In this document: one piece after another, positions 16,735-24,867 of the stretch
How positions within the stretch are numbered: the stretch's first letter is position 1
How the letters are laid out: each line of letters opens with the position of its first letter
Assembly (NCBI GenBank): GCA_900541035.1
Contig: UQIN01000013.1
Location: 1-64,000, forward strand
Source of the DNA: an uncultured Collinsella sp.
GTDB taxonomy: Bacteria > Actinomycetota > Coriobacteriia > Coriobacteriales > Coriobacteriaceae
DNA length: 64,000 nucleotides
Reading direction: 5' to 3'
The notes under the pieces: model-generated
What the model saw: only the letters and a program-made list of their open reading frames with translations
What the model was told of the DNA's origin: nothing
The model's database searches: none
Position numbers and translations under genes: made by a program

Positions 16735-17862
16735 ATGACGACTTCTTATAAAACGATGGTGGTAAAGATCGGTTCGTCCACGGTGGTGGGCGCCGATGGC
16801 AAGGTCAACCGCGCCTTTATCGGCGGACTTGCCGATCAAGCCGCAGCGCTGCGCAAGCTCGGCTGGCGTCTGGTCGTGGTGAGCTCGGGCGCTATTGCCT
16901 GTGGCTATCCCGTGTTGGGCTTCGACCGCAAGCCGGTCGGCGACCTTCCGAGCCTGCAGGCCTGCGCCTCGGCCGGTCAGTGCATCATCTCGTCGGCCTA
17001 CGACGAGGAGTTCCATGCGCGCGACCTGCTCACCTCGCTCGTGTTGCTCACGCGTCACGACACGGCGCGCCGCACGTCCTACCTGCACGCGCGCGACGCC
17101 CTGCTGCGCCTGGTGGAGCTGGGCGTGGTGCCGGTCGTCAACGAGAACGACACCGTTACCGTCGATGAGATCAAGTTCGGCGACAACGACACGCTGGCGG
17201 CGCTTGTGAGCTGCCTGGTTTCTGCCGATCTGTGCGTGACGCTCTCGGACATCGATGGCCTCTATACCGCCAATCCGCACGAGGACCCCACGGCCGAGTT
17301 CGTCCCGGTCGTGCATAAGATCGATGCCAAGATCATTGCCTCGGCGGGCGATTCTTCGACGTCGGTGGGCACCGGCGGCATGATCACCAAGATTCGCGCG
17401 AGCCGCATTTTGATGACGGCCGGCATTCAGAGCGTGATCTGCTCGGGCGAGGAGCCCGATGCGCTCGTGCGTCTGGCCCGTGGCGAGAGCGTGGGCACGC
17501 TGTTCGACCCGCCGGCGGAGCGCCTGGATATTGCGCCCCGCAAGCTGTGGATCGCGCTGGGTGACAAGGCACATGGCTCGGTAACGGTTGACGACGGCGC
17601 TGCGAAGGCGCTGGTCAGCCGTGGCTCATCGCTGCTCGCGGTGGGCATTCGCCAGGTCGATGGAGATTTTGCCGAGGGCGATGTGCTCGACGTGTGCGAC
17701 CCGAGCGGCATGGTCGTTGCTCGCGGTATCGCCGAGGCTGATTCGGACGTGCTGGAGCTCGCAGCCGGCCGCCGCCAGGACCAGATCGCTAGCAACCGTC
17801 TCCTCGCGGACCTGGCCGAGAAACCCGCGATCCATCGAGATAACCTAATCGTCTTCGCTTAA
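16735..17862 (+). CDS. proB: Glutamate 5-kinase
   Basis: The 375-residue enzyme phosphorylates glutamate, the first step of proline synthesis. The amino-acid-kinase domain shows VVKIGSSTVVG at residues about 8-18, VSSGAIACG near 48-56, NENDTV near 137-142 and GDNDTLAALVS near 149-159. A C-terminal PUA domain starts near residue 275. In many bacteria proB and proA are adjacent; here an opposed peptidase gene separates them by 1.7 kb. Confidence 0.93.
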   Translation: MTTSYKTMVVKIGSSTVVGADGKVNRAFIGGLADQAAALRKLGWRLVVVSSGAIACGYPVLGFDRKPVGDLPSLQACASAGQCIISSAYDEEFHARDLLTSLVLLTRHDTARRTSYLHARDALLRLVELGVVPVVNENDTVTVDEIKFGDNDTLAALVSCLVSADLCVTLSDIDGLYTANPHEDPTAEFVPVVHKIDAKIIASAGDSSTSVGTGGMITKIRASRILMTAGIQSVICSGEEPDALVRLARGESVGTLFDPPAERLDIAPRKLWIALGDKAHGSVTVDDGAAKALVSRGSSLLAVGIRQVDGDFAEGDVLDVCDPSGMVVARGIAEADSDVLELAAGRRQDQIASNRLLADLAEKPAIHRDNLIVFA

Positions 17863-17876
17863 CCAATTGACGCTGC

Positions 17877-17974
17877 AAACGCCCCTAAGCGGCAATCTGA
17901 CGTTCAATCGTCGGGCATGACCAAAAGGTCAATGCCCTCCTCTTTCACGTCACCTTGCTCGCTTAGGGGCGTTT
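17877..17974. repeat. 98-bp element with 15-bp perfect inverted repeats
   Basis: aaacgcccctaagcg (17877-17891) has its exact complement at 17960-17974, followed by TTTTCGC. Inside is a second stem-loop, gggcatgacc-aaaa-ggtc(a)atgccc. The nested structure begins 15 bp after proB and lies between convergent genes. It could be a terminator, a structured RNA or a MITE-like insert. Confidence 0.65.
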
Positions 17975-18011
17975 TCGCTTTCCGTCCTCTACCTGCGATG
18001 ACGTCAAAAAC

Positions 18012-18060
18012 CTGGCACTTGGGGACGTTCCTTATGTGCCGGCACTTGGGGACGCTCCTG
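18012..18060. repeat. Intergenic repeat, family B, degenerate copy
   Basis: It reads ggcacttggggacg-ttcc followed by a second ggcacttggggacg-ctcc, so here the units are direct rather than inverted. The sequence strongly resembles 3605-3660. It sits immediately beyond the peptidase stop codon. Confidence 0.7.
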
Positions 18061-18062
18061 CG

Positions 18063-19481
18063 CTAGAAGATTCGGCGCAGGTCTCCGCGGTTGAGGGCTT
18101 CGTCGTAGAGGTGCTTGAATACCACGCTGCCGTGCAGGCCATCGTGCTCGAACTCGTTGGTCACCCAGGCATGCGAGTTGCCCACGCGGCTGAGCGTATC
18201 GAGCTGCATGCCCGAGTCCACGTACATGTCATCGAAGTACACCGCGGCCTGCAGGGGCACCTCGTTGCACGCCAGGCGCTGCGGGTCGTAGATCTTGTCC
18301 CAGCTGGTGTCTTCCATCAGCAGGTCCATGGCGGGCTTGAAGGGCTTGAGCTCGGGCATCTGCTCGAACATCCACGGGAACATGGCCTCGCCGGTAAACA
18401 TGAGCGGGCGCGCGAGGGTGTCAAACTCGGCGCGGTGTGCCTTCTCTTCAGCCGCGGCCCAGCCAATGGGCATGGTGTCACCGTCGGCGTATATGAACTC
18501 CTGCAGCGTCCAGTACAGCGGATTCGTGCGCGTGTTGGTGCGCTCGAAGGCGCGCATCAAAAAGCTGTCGGATACCGAGGCGCCGCAGGTCAGCGCGCCG
18601 TCGCCGTCAACAAAAGCGTGATCGATAATCCAATGCATGCGCTCAAAGCTCGGCTTCATGCCAAAGTCGCTGCCCATGAGCTGTAGGCGCTCGACCGTCA
18701 TCGGCGAGCCGTCGGGCAGTACGGGCTTCTGAGCCTCGAGCGCATCGGCCAGGGCTGCCACGCGCTCGACATCGGCGGGGTAACGGTCGTAATACTGCTG
18801 CGTCTTGGCGGCCATGCGCGGGAAGGTGTGCGCGTAGACTTCGCTTGCGCTCGCCGGCACGTGGGGGATGCCGCCGCAGGTAAAGCTTGCCGCCACGCCC
18901 TCGGGGAAGAGCGACAGATAGCTCAGCGTCAAAAAGCCGCCGTAGCTCTGCCCGAGTGTGACCCAGGGCCTGCCGCCAAAGCCTACCAGGCGCAGGTACT
19001 CAAAATCGCGCACGATAGAGCTGGCGAGGTGACGCTTGAGGAAGTCCGCCTGCGAGCGTGCTGTATCGGCGCCGGCGGCCTCGGCGCGATCGCCCAAGGT
19101 GGCAATCGTGCGTCCGTCCACGCAGCTACTGCGTCCGGTGCCGCGCTGGTCGGGCAGGACCACGCGGAAGTGCTTGACGGCCTCTTCGATCCAGCCATCG
19201 CTTGTGGGCGACAGCGGACGCGGGCTCTCGCCGCCGGGGCCGCCCTGCAAAAACAGGAGCAGCGGCAGATCGTCGTTGATGCGGTCGGGCGCGCAAACCA
19301 CGCGGTAGAAGAGCTTGATGCTCTCGGGCGCGCCGGCGATGGGCGCCGGCATAGCGCCGCGGCGCATGGTGCTGCCGACGGCCAGGAGCATCGGCTCCAG
19401 GCCGCGCCAGTCGAGGGGGACGTCGATGCTGTGGTCCTCGACGTAAAGGCCGGGGACGTGGTACGAAGTGATGAGGGCCAT
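18063..19481 (-). CDS. Alpha/beta hydrolase, proline iminopeptidase-like (S33)
   Basis: The 472-residue protein has the S33 pattern: oxyanion-hole FLQGGPGGESPRP near residues 75-87, VVLPDQRGTGRSS near 106-118, and nucleophile elbow GQSYGG near 178-183. The acid and His of the triad lie in the C-terminal third (VTNEFEHDGLHGS gives a candidate His). Such enzymes release N-terminal proline from peptides. The start at 19481 has GGAAG upstream; the longer frame adds 27 non-family residues. It lies between and opposed to proB and proA, which suits a role in proline supply. Confidence 0.8.
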   Translation of the reverse strand: MALITSYHVPGLYVEDHSIDVPLDWRGLEPMLLAVGSTMRRGAMPAPIAGAPESIKLFYRVVCAPDRINDDLPLLLFLQGGPGGESPRPLSPTSDGWIEEAVKHFRVVLPDQRGTGRSSCVDGRTIATLGDRAEAAGADTARSQADFLKRHLASSIVRDFEYLRLVGFGGRPWVTLGQSYGGFLTLSYLSLFPEGVAASFTCGGIPHVPASASEVYAHTFPRMAAKTQQYYDRYPADVERVAALADALEAQKPVLPDGSPMTVERLQLMGSDFGMKPSFERMHWIIDHAFVDGDGALTCGASVSDSFLMRAFERTNTRTNPLYWTLQEFIYADGDTMPIGWAAAEEKAHRAEFDTLARPLMFTGEAMFPWMFEQMPELKPFKPAMDLLMEDTSWDKIYDPQRLACNEVPLQAAVYFDDMYVDSGMQLDTLSRVGNSHAWVTNEFEHDGLHGSVVFKHLYDEALNRGDLRRIF

Positions 19482-19593
19482 GTGAGTCTTCCGTTCGTTG
19501 CGGTGTTTCGGGTTGACCAATTCTACCGCCGAGGGCGAGGCCATGCGCAAATCGGCTACCATGGTTGCAAACTTCTAGGAGAAAGGGCCGCCC

Positions 19594-20880
19594 ATGTCGG
19601 TCGATATAGCCACGTATGTCCACGATCTTGCCGTTGCCGCCAAGGCAGCGTCGGCCTCGCTTGCCACGGCGAGCGATGAACAGCGCCAGGAGGCCGTGCG
19701 CGCCATGGCCGCAGCGCTGCGCAACGGTATCGACTCCATCGTTGCCGCCAACGAGCTCGATATGTCCGCCGCGCGCGATGCGGGTACCTCGGCCGGACTG
19801 CTCGATCGTCTGCTGCTGACGCCCGAGCGCGTCGAGGGCATGGCCGCCGGCCTGGAAAAGCTCGCCGAGCTGCCCGATCCTGTGGGCCGCGTGCTCGACC
19901 ACCGCGTGCTCGCAAGCGGCGTGGACCTCACCCGCGTGAGCGTGCCGTTGGGCCTGGTCGCCATGGTCTACGAGGCACGCCCCAACGTGACGGCCGACGC
20001 CGCGGGCATCTGCATCCGCACCGGCAACGCCTGTATTCTGCGCGGCGGCTCGCTGGCCTATCACTCGTGTGCCATGATTGCCGAGCTACTGGCCGATGCC
20101 CTCGAGGCCAAGGGCTTCCCGCGTGAGGCCGTCTCGATGATTGAGTCTACCGACCGCGAGGCAACCGGCGAGCTCATGAAGCTTCGCGGCATCGTCGATG
20201 TGCTCATTCCGCGTGGCGGTGCAGGCCTGATCCAGCGCTGCGTGCGTGAATCGCTTGTGCCGGTGATCGAGACGGGCACGGGCAATTGCCATATCTACGT
20301 GCATGAATCCGCCGACTTTGATAAGGCACTCAACATTATCGTTAATGCCAAGACCCAGCGCGTAGGCGTGTGCAATGCCGCCGAGTCGCTGCTGGTCGAC
20401 CGTGCTGTGGCCGATGCGTTTTTGCCTGCGGTCGTGGCCGTGCTGCATGATCACGGCGTGTTCATTCACGGCGACGAGGCAACCTGCGCCGCATGCGCCG
20501 ATGCCGGGCTTGCCGAGGGTGATGACTACGTCGCCGCGACTGAGGAGGACTGGGGCCGCGAGTATCTGGCGCTCGAGATGAGCGTGAAGGTCGTGGCAAA
20601 CGAGGACGAGGCCATCGCGCACATCAACCGCTACGGCACGATGCACTCCGAGGCCATCGTTGCCGAGGACATGGATGCTTGCGAGCGCTTCCTGGATGCG
20701 GTCGATGCCTCGGCCGTGTACGCCAACGCCAGCACACGCTTCACTGACGGCGGCGAGTTTGGCCTGGGCGCCGAGATCGGTATCTCGACCCAAAAGCTCC
20801 ACGCCCGCGGCCCCTTTGCCGCCGAGGCCCTCACCACCTACAAATACAAGCTCCGCGGCACCGGCCAGGTCCGCCCCTAA
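19594..20880 (+). CDS. proA: Gamma-glutamyl phosphate reductase
   Basis: The 428-residue, NADPH-dependent enzyme makes glutamate-5-semialdehyde from the proB product. It belongs to the aldehyde-dehydrogenase superfamily. Visible motifs are VPLGLVAMVYEARPNVTADAA near residues 111-131, the catalytic-Cys region KTQRVGVCNAAESLLV near 252-267, and TRFTDGGEFGLGAEIGIST near 381-399. The length and start (GGAGAAAGG upstream) fit the family. A REP-A hairpin follows by 13 bp. Confidence 0.95.
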   Translation: MSVDIATYVHDLAVAAKAASASLATASDEQRQEAVRAMAAALRNGIDSIVAANELDMSAARDAGTSAGLLDRLLLTPERVEGMAAGLEKLAELPDPVGRVLDHRVLASGVDLTRVSVPLGLVAMVYEARPNVTADAAGICIRTGNACILRGGSLAYHSCAMIAELLADALEAKGFPREAVSMIESTDREATGELMKLRGIVDVLIPRGGAGLIQRCVRESLVPVIETGTGNCHIYVHESADFDKALNIIVNAKTQRVGVCNAAESLLVDRAVADAFLPAVVAVLHDHGVFIHGDEATCAACADAGLAEGDDYVAATEEDWGREYLALEMSVKVVANEDEAIAHINRYGTMHSEAIVAEDMDACERFLDAVDASAVYANASTRFTDGGEFGLGAEIGISTQKLHARGPFAAEALTTYKYKLRGTGQVRP

Positions 20881-20893
20881 CGCCCGCGCAAGA

Positions 20894-20934
20894 AAAACCA
20901 CCACAAAGGTGCCTTTCTCCTTTGTGGTGGTTTT
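20894..20934. repeat. REP-A palindrome, copy 5 (diverged loop)
   Basis: The 16-bp stem is intact, but the loop is tgcctttct, changed from the tgcctgtcc of copies 2 and 6. It lies between the convergent proA and HD-hydrolase genes. Confidence 0.85.
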
Positions 20935-20949
20935 AGGTGGCGTGGGCGG

Positions 20950-21549
20950 TTAGGCCTGGAAGGTATCGCGGTCGGGGGCGAAGGACTGCATGGCCGCGAT
21001 GGTGCGGTCAAAGAGTTCGGGTAGCTCCCAACCCAGCATCTCGGCGCCCTGCGTAATCACGTCGCGCGAACAGCCAGCGGCAAAGCGCTTGTCCTTGAAC
21101 TTCTTCTTGAGCGACTTGGTCGTAAAGTCCATGACGCTTTTGCTCGGACGCATGATGACTGCAGCGCCGATCAGGCCGGTGAGCTCATCGCAGGCAAACA
21201 GGATCTTTTCCATCTGCAGCTCGGGTTTGGGCAGCGAGGTGTTGAAGTCGGACGTGTGCGTTTGGATGGCGCGAATGAGCTCGGGAGACGCACCTTCGCC
21301 CTCAAGAATCTCGGCAGCATAGATGGTGTGGTTCATGGGGTCGTCCTCATGCTCCTCCCAATCCAGGTCGTGCAGCAGACCGACGGTGCCCCAAAACTCC
21401 TCGTTCTCGGGGTCGAACTCGCGCGCAAAGTAGCGCATAGTGCCCTCGACCGTCTCGCCATGGGTGATGTGGAACGGGTCCTTGTTGTGCTCGTTGAGCA
21501 GTTCGAACGCGCGGTCGCGGGTGATTCCGGCGGTAAGCGGCTCTGCCAT
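20950..21549 (-). CDS. HD-domain phosphohydrolase
   Basis: The 199-residue protein has an HD metal-binding pattern: H near residue 30, LLHDLDWEEHEDDP near 58-71 (His-Asp pair), and downstream His residues (NHTIYAA, QTHTSD). The family hydrolyses phosphoester or nucleotide substrates; no specific substrate can be assigned. AAGGAG precedes the ATG. It is flanked on both sides by REP-A copies. Confidence 0.8.
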   Translation of the reverse strand: MAEPLTAGITRDRAFELLNEHNKDPFHITHGETVEGTMRYFAREFDPENEEFWGTVGLLHDLDWEEHEDDPMNHTIYAAEILEGEGASPELIRAIQTHTSDFNTSLPKPELQMEKILFACDELTGLIGAAVIMRPSKSVMDFTTKSLKKKFKDKRFAAGCSRDVITQGAEMLGWELPELFDRTIAAMQSFAPDRDTFQA

Positions 21550-21603
21550 AAGAGACTCCTTGTGCTCGTGGGTATCGATAAGAATGAATACTACTAGAAC
21601 AAG

Positions 21604-21644
21604 AAAACCACCACAAAGGTGCCTGTCCCCTTTGTGGTGGTTTT
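21604..21644. repeat. REP-A palindrome, copy 6 (inverted orientation)
   Basis: A 16-bp stem with loop tgcctgtcc. It lies between the CarD-type gene and the HD gene, both on the - strand, and overlaps the HD gene's upstream region. Confidence 0.85.
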
Positions 21645-21657
21645 TGGCGCGGATGGG

Positions 21658-22143
21658 TTAGTTGAGGGCGGCTTGGGCTAGGCGGGCTTCGGCGGCCTCC
21701 TCGGTGACGCCCAAGGCCACGGCGAACTCCTCGATGGAGCGGCGTTTGGCCTCCTTGAGTACGCGCATGTAGTAGGAGCTGGGTTTTTTATCAGCTTCCT
21801 CGGCCTGGCGAATGCGGTGCATCATGGTCTTTGCCACGCGGACCGTCTCGGGCGCGCCCAGCTTGAGCTGCTGCTTAAAGTGCGTCTCCTCAAGTGAACT
21901 GTTGCGCTCGGTAAAAGTGTCGCACTCCAGCTCGTCATAGTGGCTCAGCAGGTGCTCGGCATCTTGCTGCGAGATGGCGGCGTGCAAACGGTCGGCCTGC
22001 GCCACGGGGTACATGAGGATCGTCTGCGCATGTCCCTGCTTGGTCTCGAGCAGTAGCATGGGCTGCGGTGTGTCGTCCCTAAAACCGACGACGGTGCAGA
22101 CTCCCTGACCCGGATGAATGACGTGTTGACCGATTGAGAACAT
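21658..22143 (-). CDS. CarD-family transcription regulator
   Basis: The 161-residue protein starts with the CarD/TRCF RNA-polymerase-interaction fold (MFSIGQHVIHPGQGVCTVVG..., residues 1-60). A helical C-terminal domain follows (about 75-160) with KRRSIEEFAVALGVTEEAAEARL. CarD proteins bind RNA polymerase beta and modulate open-complex stability, often at rRNA promoters. GGAGG precedes the ATG closely. It is divergent from argS. Confidence 0.85.
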   Translation of the reverse strand: MFSIGQHVIHPGQGVCTVVGFRDDTPQPMLLLETKQGHAQTILMYPVAQADRLHAAISQQDAEHLLSHYDELECDTFTERNSSLEETHFKQQLKLGAPETVRVAKTMMHRIRQAEEADKKPSSYYMRVLKEAKRRSIEEFAVALGVTEEAAEARLAQAALN

Positions 22144-22485
22144 GCTACCTCCAACTTATACGAATTTACGTATGTCTAGAATAACACGCTGACGTGCGCA
22201 AACCCTTACTTTATGCAGGAAAAGCACACAACTCCGATAGGTAAGAGTATTCGATAACAGGCGCAGCTCATTCACACCTTTATGCATTTTCAACGCCTGC
22301 ATAATCTGCAGGCAGACTGGCATCTTTGAGTGACTCCATACAAGCTGTAGTCAATTTTGTGCATATGCAATATCGATTGGCTTTACCCTGCGACAGTGCC
22401 CGTCGCTTGTGATAGAGTGCTACAAACTCTGGCTTTTGCCCTACGAGTGACCAAGAGCTCGGGGGCTTTAACACAAGGAGGATCT
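22144..22485. other. Divergent promoter region, CarD-type gene and argS
   Basis: This AT-richer 340-bp gap has no supported gene. An atacg-N6-cgtat dyad lies close to the CarD-type start (about 22157-22172), and a -10-like gatagag element precedes argS. I see no T-box or other recognised riboswitch. Confidence 0.4.
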
Positions 22486-24339
22486 ATGCCCGAGAAGATT
22501 GAAGAGCTGGTACGCGCTGCGCTTGCTGCGGCCCAGGAGGCCGGCGACCTTTCTGCATTTGAACTTGACGATTGCGCTATCGAGCGACCGGCTGACACTT
22601 CTCATGGCGAGTGGACCTCTACCATGGCCCTGAAGTCCGCCAAGCTGGCCCATTGCGCCCCGCGCAAGATCGCCGAGGCCATCGTTGCCCATATGCCCGA
22701 GGACCCCGCGATCGAGAAGGTCGAGATCGCAGGCCCCGGCTTCATCAACTTCTACCTCTCCGTTGCCGTCAAGAATGCCATCTTTGGCGAGGCTCGCGAG
22801 AAGGGTATGGACTTCGCTAAGTCCAACGTCGGTGGCGGCCTGAAGACCCAGGTCGAGTTCGTTTCCGCCAACCCCGTCGGCCCCATGCACATCGGTCACG
22901 GCCGCTGGGCCGCGCTGGGCGACTCCCTCTGCCGTGTTATGGACCACGCCGGTTACGACATCCAGCGTGAGTTTTACATCAACGACCACGGCTCGCAAAT
23001 GAACACCTTCGGCAACTCCATCAGCACGCGCTATATGCAGCTTGCCGACATCATCGCCAAGCAGGGCGTGGATATCGACGAGGCTCACAAGCTGCTGATC
23101 GCCGACCGTGACGCCTTCGTTGCCGATGAGAATGACGAGCACCCCGAGACCCATCCGTACCAGGACAACTTTGCCGAGACTCTGGGCAAGGACTCTTACG
23201 GCGGCGATTACATCATCGACGAGGCCGCCGAGTTCTGGCGCACCGACGGCGACAAGTGGGTCGAGGCCGATCCGCAGGAGCGCATGGAGAGCTTCCGTGA
23301 GCGCGGCTATGTGAAGATGGTCGACAACATGCGCGACCTCTGCCACGCCGTCAATTGCGACTTCGACCGCTGGTTCTCCGAGCGCTCGCTGTATGTGAAG
23401 GACACCGAGGGCGAGACCGCCGGCACCTCCGCCGTCGACCGCGCTTTCGAGAAGCTCGACAAGATGGGCTACCTCTACACTAAGGACGGCGCCCTGTGGT
23501 TCCGTTCCACCGATCTGGGCGACGACAAGGACCGCGTCCTGATCAAGTCCGACGGCGAGTACACCTATTTCGCCTCCGACGTTGCCTATCACTGGGATAA
23601 GTTCCAGCGCGTTGACCACGTCATCGACATCTGGGGCGCCGACCACCACGGCTACATCGAGCGCGTCCGCTGCGTCTGCGATGCCTTGGGTTACCCCGGC
23701 AAGTTCGAGGTTCTGCTGGGCCAGCTCGTCAACCTGCTGCGTAACGGCAAGCCCGTCCGTATGTCCAAGCGCAAGGGCACCATGGTGACCCTGCAGGAGC
23801 TCGTCGACGAGGTCGGCTCCGACGCTGCCCGTTACACGCTCATCTCCAAGAGCTCTAACCAGATGGTCGACTTCGACATCGAGGCCGTTAAGAAGCGCGA
23901 CAACTCCAACCCGGTGTACTACGTGCAGTACGCTCACGCTCGCGTGTGCTCCATTCTGCGCCGTGCCGCTGACGTTACGCCCGAGCAGGCTGATGAGATG
24001 GGCATGAAGGCCGTCGCCGCCAAGGCCATCGGTGAGAATGTCGATTACTCGCTGCTGACCGACCCGACCGAGCTCGCCCTTTCGCGTAAGCTCAACGAGC
24101 TCACCGACCTCATCGCCAGCTGCGCTCGCGACCGCGCCCCGTTCCGTCTGACGCACTTTGCCGAGGAGCTCGCCGGCGACTTCCACAGCTTCTACGCTGC
24201 CTGCCAGGTCCTGCCGAGCGAGGGCCGTCCCGTCGACCCCGAGCTTTCGCGCGCCCGTCTGGCCGCTTGCGACGCCGTCCGCGTGACGCTCGCTCTGGTT
24301 CTCACCCTCGTTGGTGTCTCCGCTCCCGAGCAGATGTAA
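22486..24339 (+). CDS. argS: Arginyl-tRNA synthetase
   Basis: The 617-residue class I synthetase charges tRNA-Arg. It has the N-terminal additional domain, the HIGH motif in PVGPMHIGHGRWAALGD near residues 132-148, a YINDHGSQM segment near 163-171, and a DALR anticodon-binding domain from about residue 490. A KMSKRKGT-type loop (MSKRKGT near 426) is present, which only part of the ArgRS family keeps. AAGGAGG at 22475-22481 supports the start at 22486 over an upstream in-frame codon. Confidence 0.95.
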   Translation: MPEKIEELVRAALAAAQEAGDLSAFELDDCAIERPADTSHGEWTSTMALKSAKLAHCAPRKIAEAIVAHMPEDPAIEKVEIAGPGFINFYLSVAVKNAIFGEAREKGMDFAKSNVGGGLKTQVEFVSANPVGPMHIGHGRWAALGDSLCRVMDHAGYDIQREFYINDHGSQMNTFGNSISTRYMQLADIIAKQGVDIDEAHKLLIADRDAFVADENDEHPETHPYQDNFAETLGKDSYGGDYIIDEAAEFWRTDGDKWVEADPQERMESFRERGYVKMVDNMRDLCHAVNCDFDRWFSERSLYVKDTEGETAGTSAVDRAFEKLDKMGYLYTKDGALWFRSTDLGDDKDRVLIKSDGEYTYFASDVAYHWDKFQRVDHVIDIWGADHHGYIERVRCVCDALGYPGKFEVLLGQLVNLLRNGKPVRMSKRKGTMVTLQELVDEVGSDAARYTLISKSSNQMVDFDIEAVKKRDNSNPVYYVQYAHARVCSILRRAADVTPEQADEMGMKAVAAKAIGENVDYSLLTDPTELALSRKLNELTDLIASCARDRAPFRLTHFAEELAGDFHSFYAACQVLPSEGRPVDPELSRARLAACDAVRVTLALVLTLVGVSAPEQM

Positions 24340-24384
24340 TCTACGGGTCCTTTGACCGTACAGACTTGGTTTAACTAAGCCTTG

Positions 24385-24417
24385 AAAGCCCGATCTCCCA
24401 CGGAGGTCGGGCTTTTT
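24385..24417 (+). terminator. Intrinsic terminator of argS
   Basis: An aaagcccgatctcc/ggaggtcgggcttt stem is followed by TTTTT, 45 bp after the argS stop codon. Confidence 0.85.
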
Positions 24418-24470
24418 GCAAACGCCGACGTATTGACGAATTTGGAACTGCTGGAAATACGAAACTATGC

Positions 24471-24602
24471 CGGTTTACTACGATGAAATGAGAAATTCCA
24501 ACTACGCCGGCTTTTCGCAAAAAAGCGCAAGGCATCTACCTGCGGTTTTAGTTCAACAAGTTTCGGAGTGATCGCGGTTGAGCGATTCATCGTAGTAAAC
24601 CG
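24471..24602. repeat. 132-bp element with 17-bp perfect inverted repeats
   Basis: cggtttactacgatgaa (24471-24487) has its exact complement at 24586-24602. The interior has no useful open frame. Architecture and size resemble the element at 78-200, but the sequences differ. Confidence 0.65.
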
Positions 24603-24654
24603 CCACAGTTTTGGCGGAGGCAGTCAGATTTGTGGGTGTTAAACCAAAGATTGT

Positions 24655-24697
24655 CCCTTTTGACTAGTCGTTTAAGAACGTCCTCAATGACTAAGTT
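24655..24697. repeat. Intergenic repeat, family C, second copy
   Basis: A gactagtcgtttaagaacgtcc-like string followed by tcaatgactaag closely matches 3709-3745. It immediately precedes the rho promoter -35 box. Confidence 0.6.
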
Positions 24698-24723
24698 GCA
24701 GGTGGTTGCGGTTGTGTTACACT
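24696..24723 (+). promoter_or_regulatory. Predicted rho promoter
   Basis: TTGCAG (24696-24701) and TACACT (24718-24723) with a 16-bp spacer. The transcript would carry a leader of about 140 nt before the GTG start. Confidence 0.55.
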
Positions 24724-24867
24724 AACGCTGCGTATATGACGCAAATATCTCGATACAGATCAATGATGTCCGTCGGTATTTGACGGAGCTAGACTGTTTA
24801 GCCGCCCTGAAGGTTTATGCAGGGAGCATGTGATCACAGGGCTTGAAAAGAAAGTTGAGCAAACACT

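Larger units (their letters stand above)
24418..24867. other. Noncoding region and leader upstream of rho
   Basis: These 450 bp contain no supported gene. They hold a palindromic element (24471-24602), a family C repeat (24655-24697), the rho promoter (24696-24723) and a leader of about 140 nt. The leader has short stems (cgtcg/gacg near 24771-24785 and ccctg/caggg near 24805-24825), suiting autoregulation of rho as known in other bacteria. Confidence 0.5.

Noticed and set aside
24829..24838. TGTGATCACA in the rho leader as a CRP-type site
   Set aside because: CRP-type sites need a 6-bp spacer between TGTGA and TCACA; here the halves overlap, and it lies downstream of the promoter.
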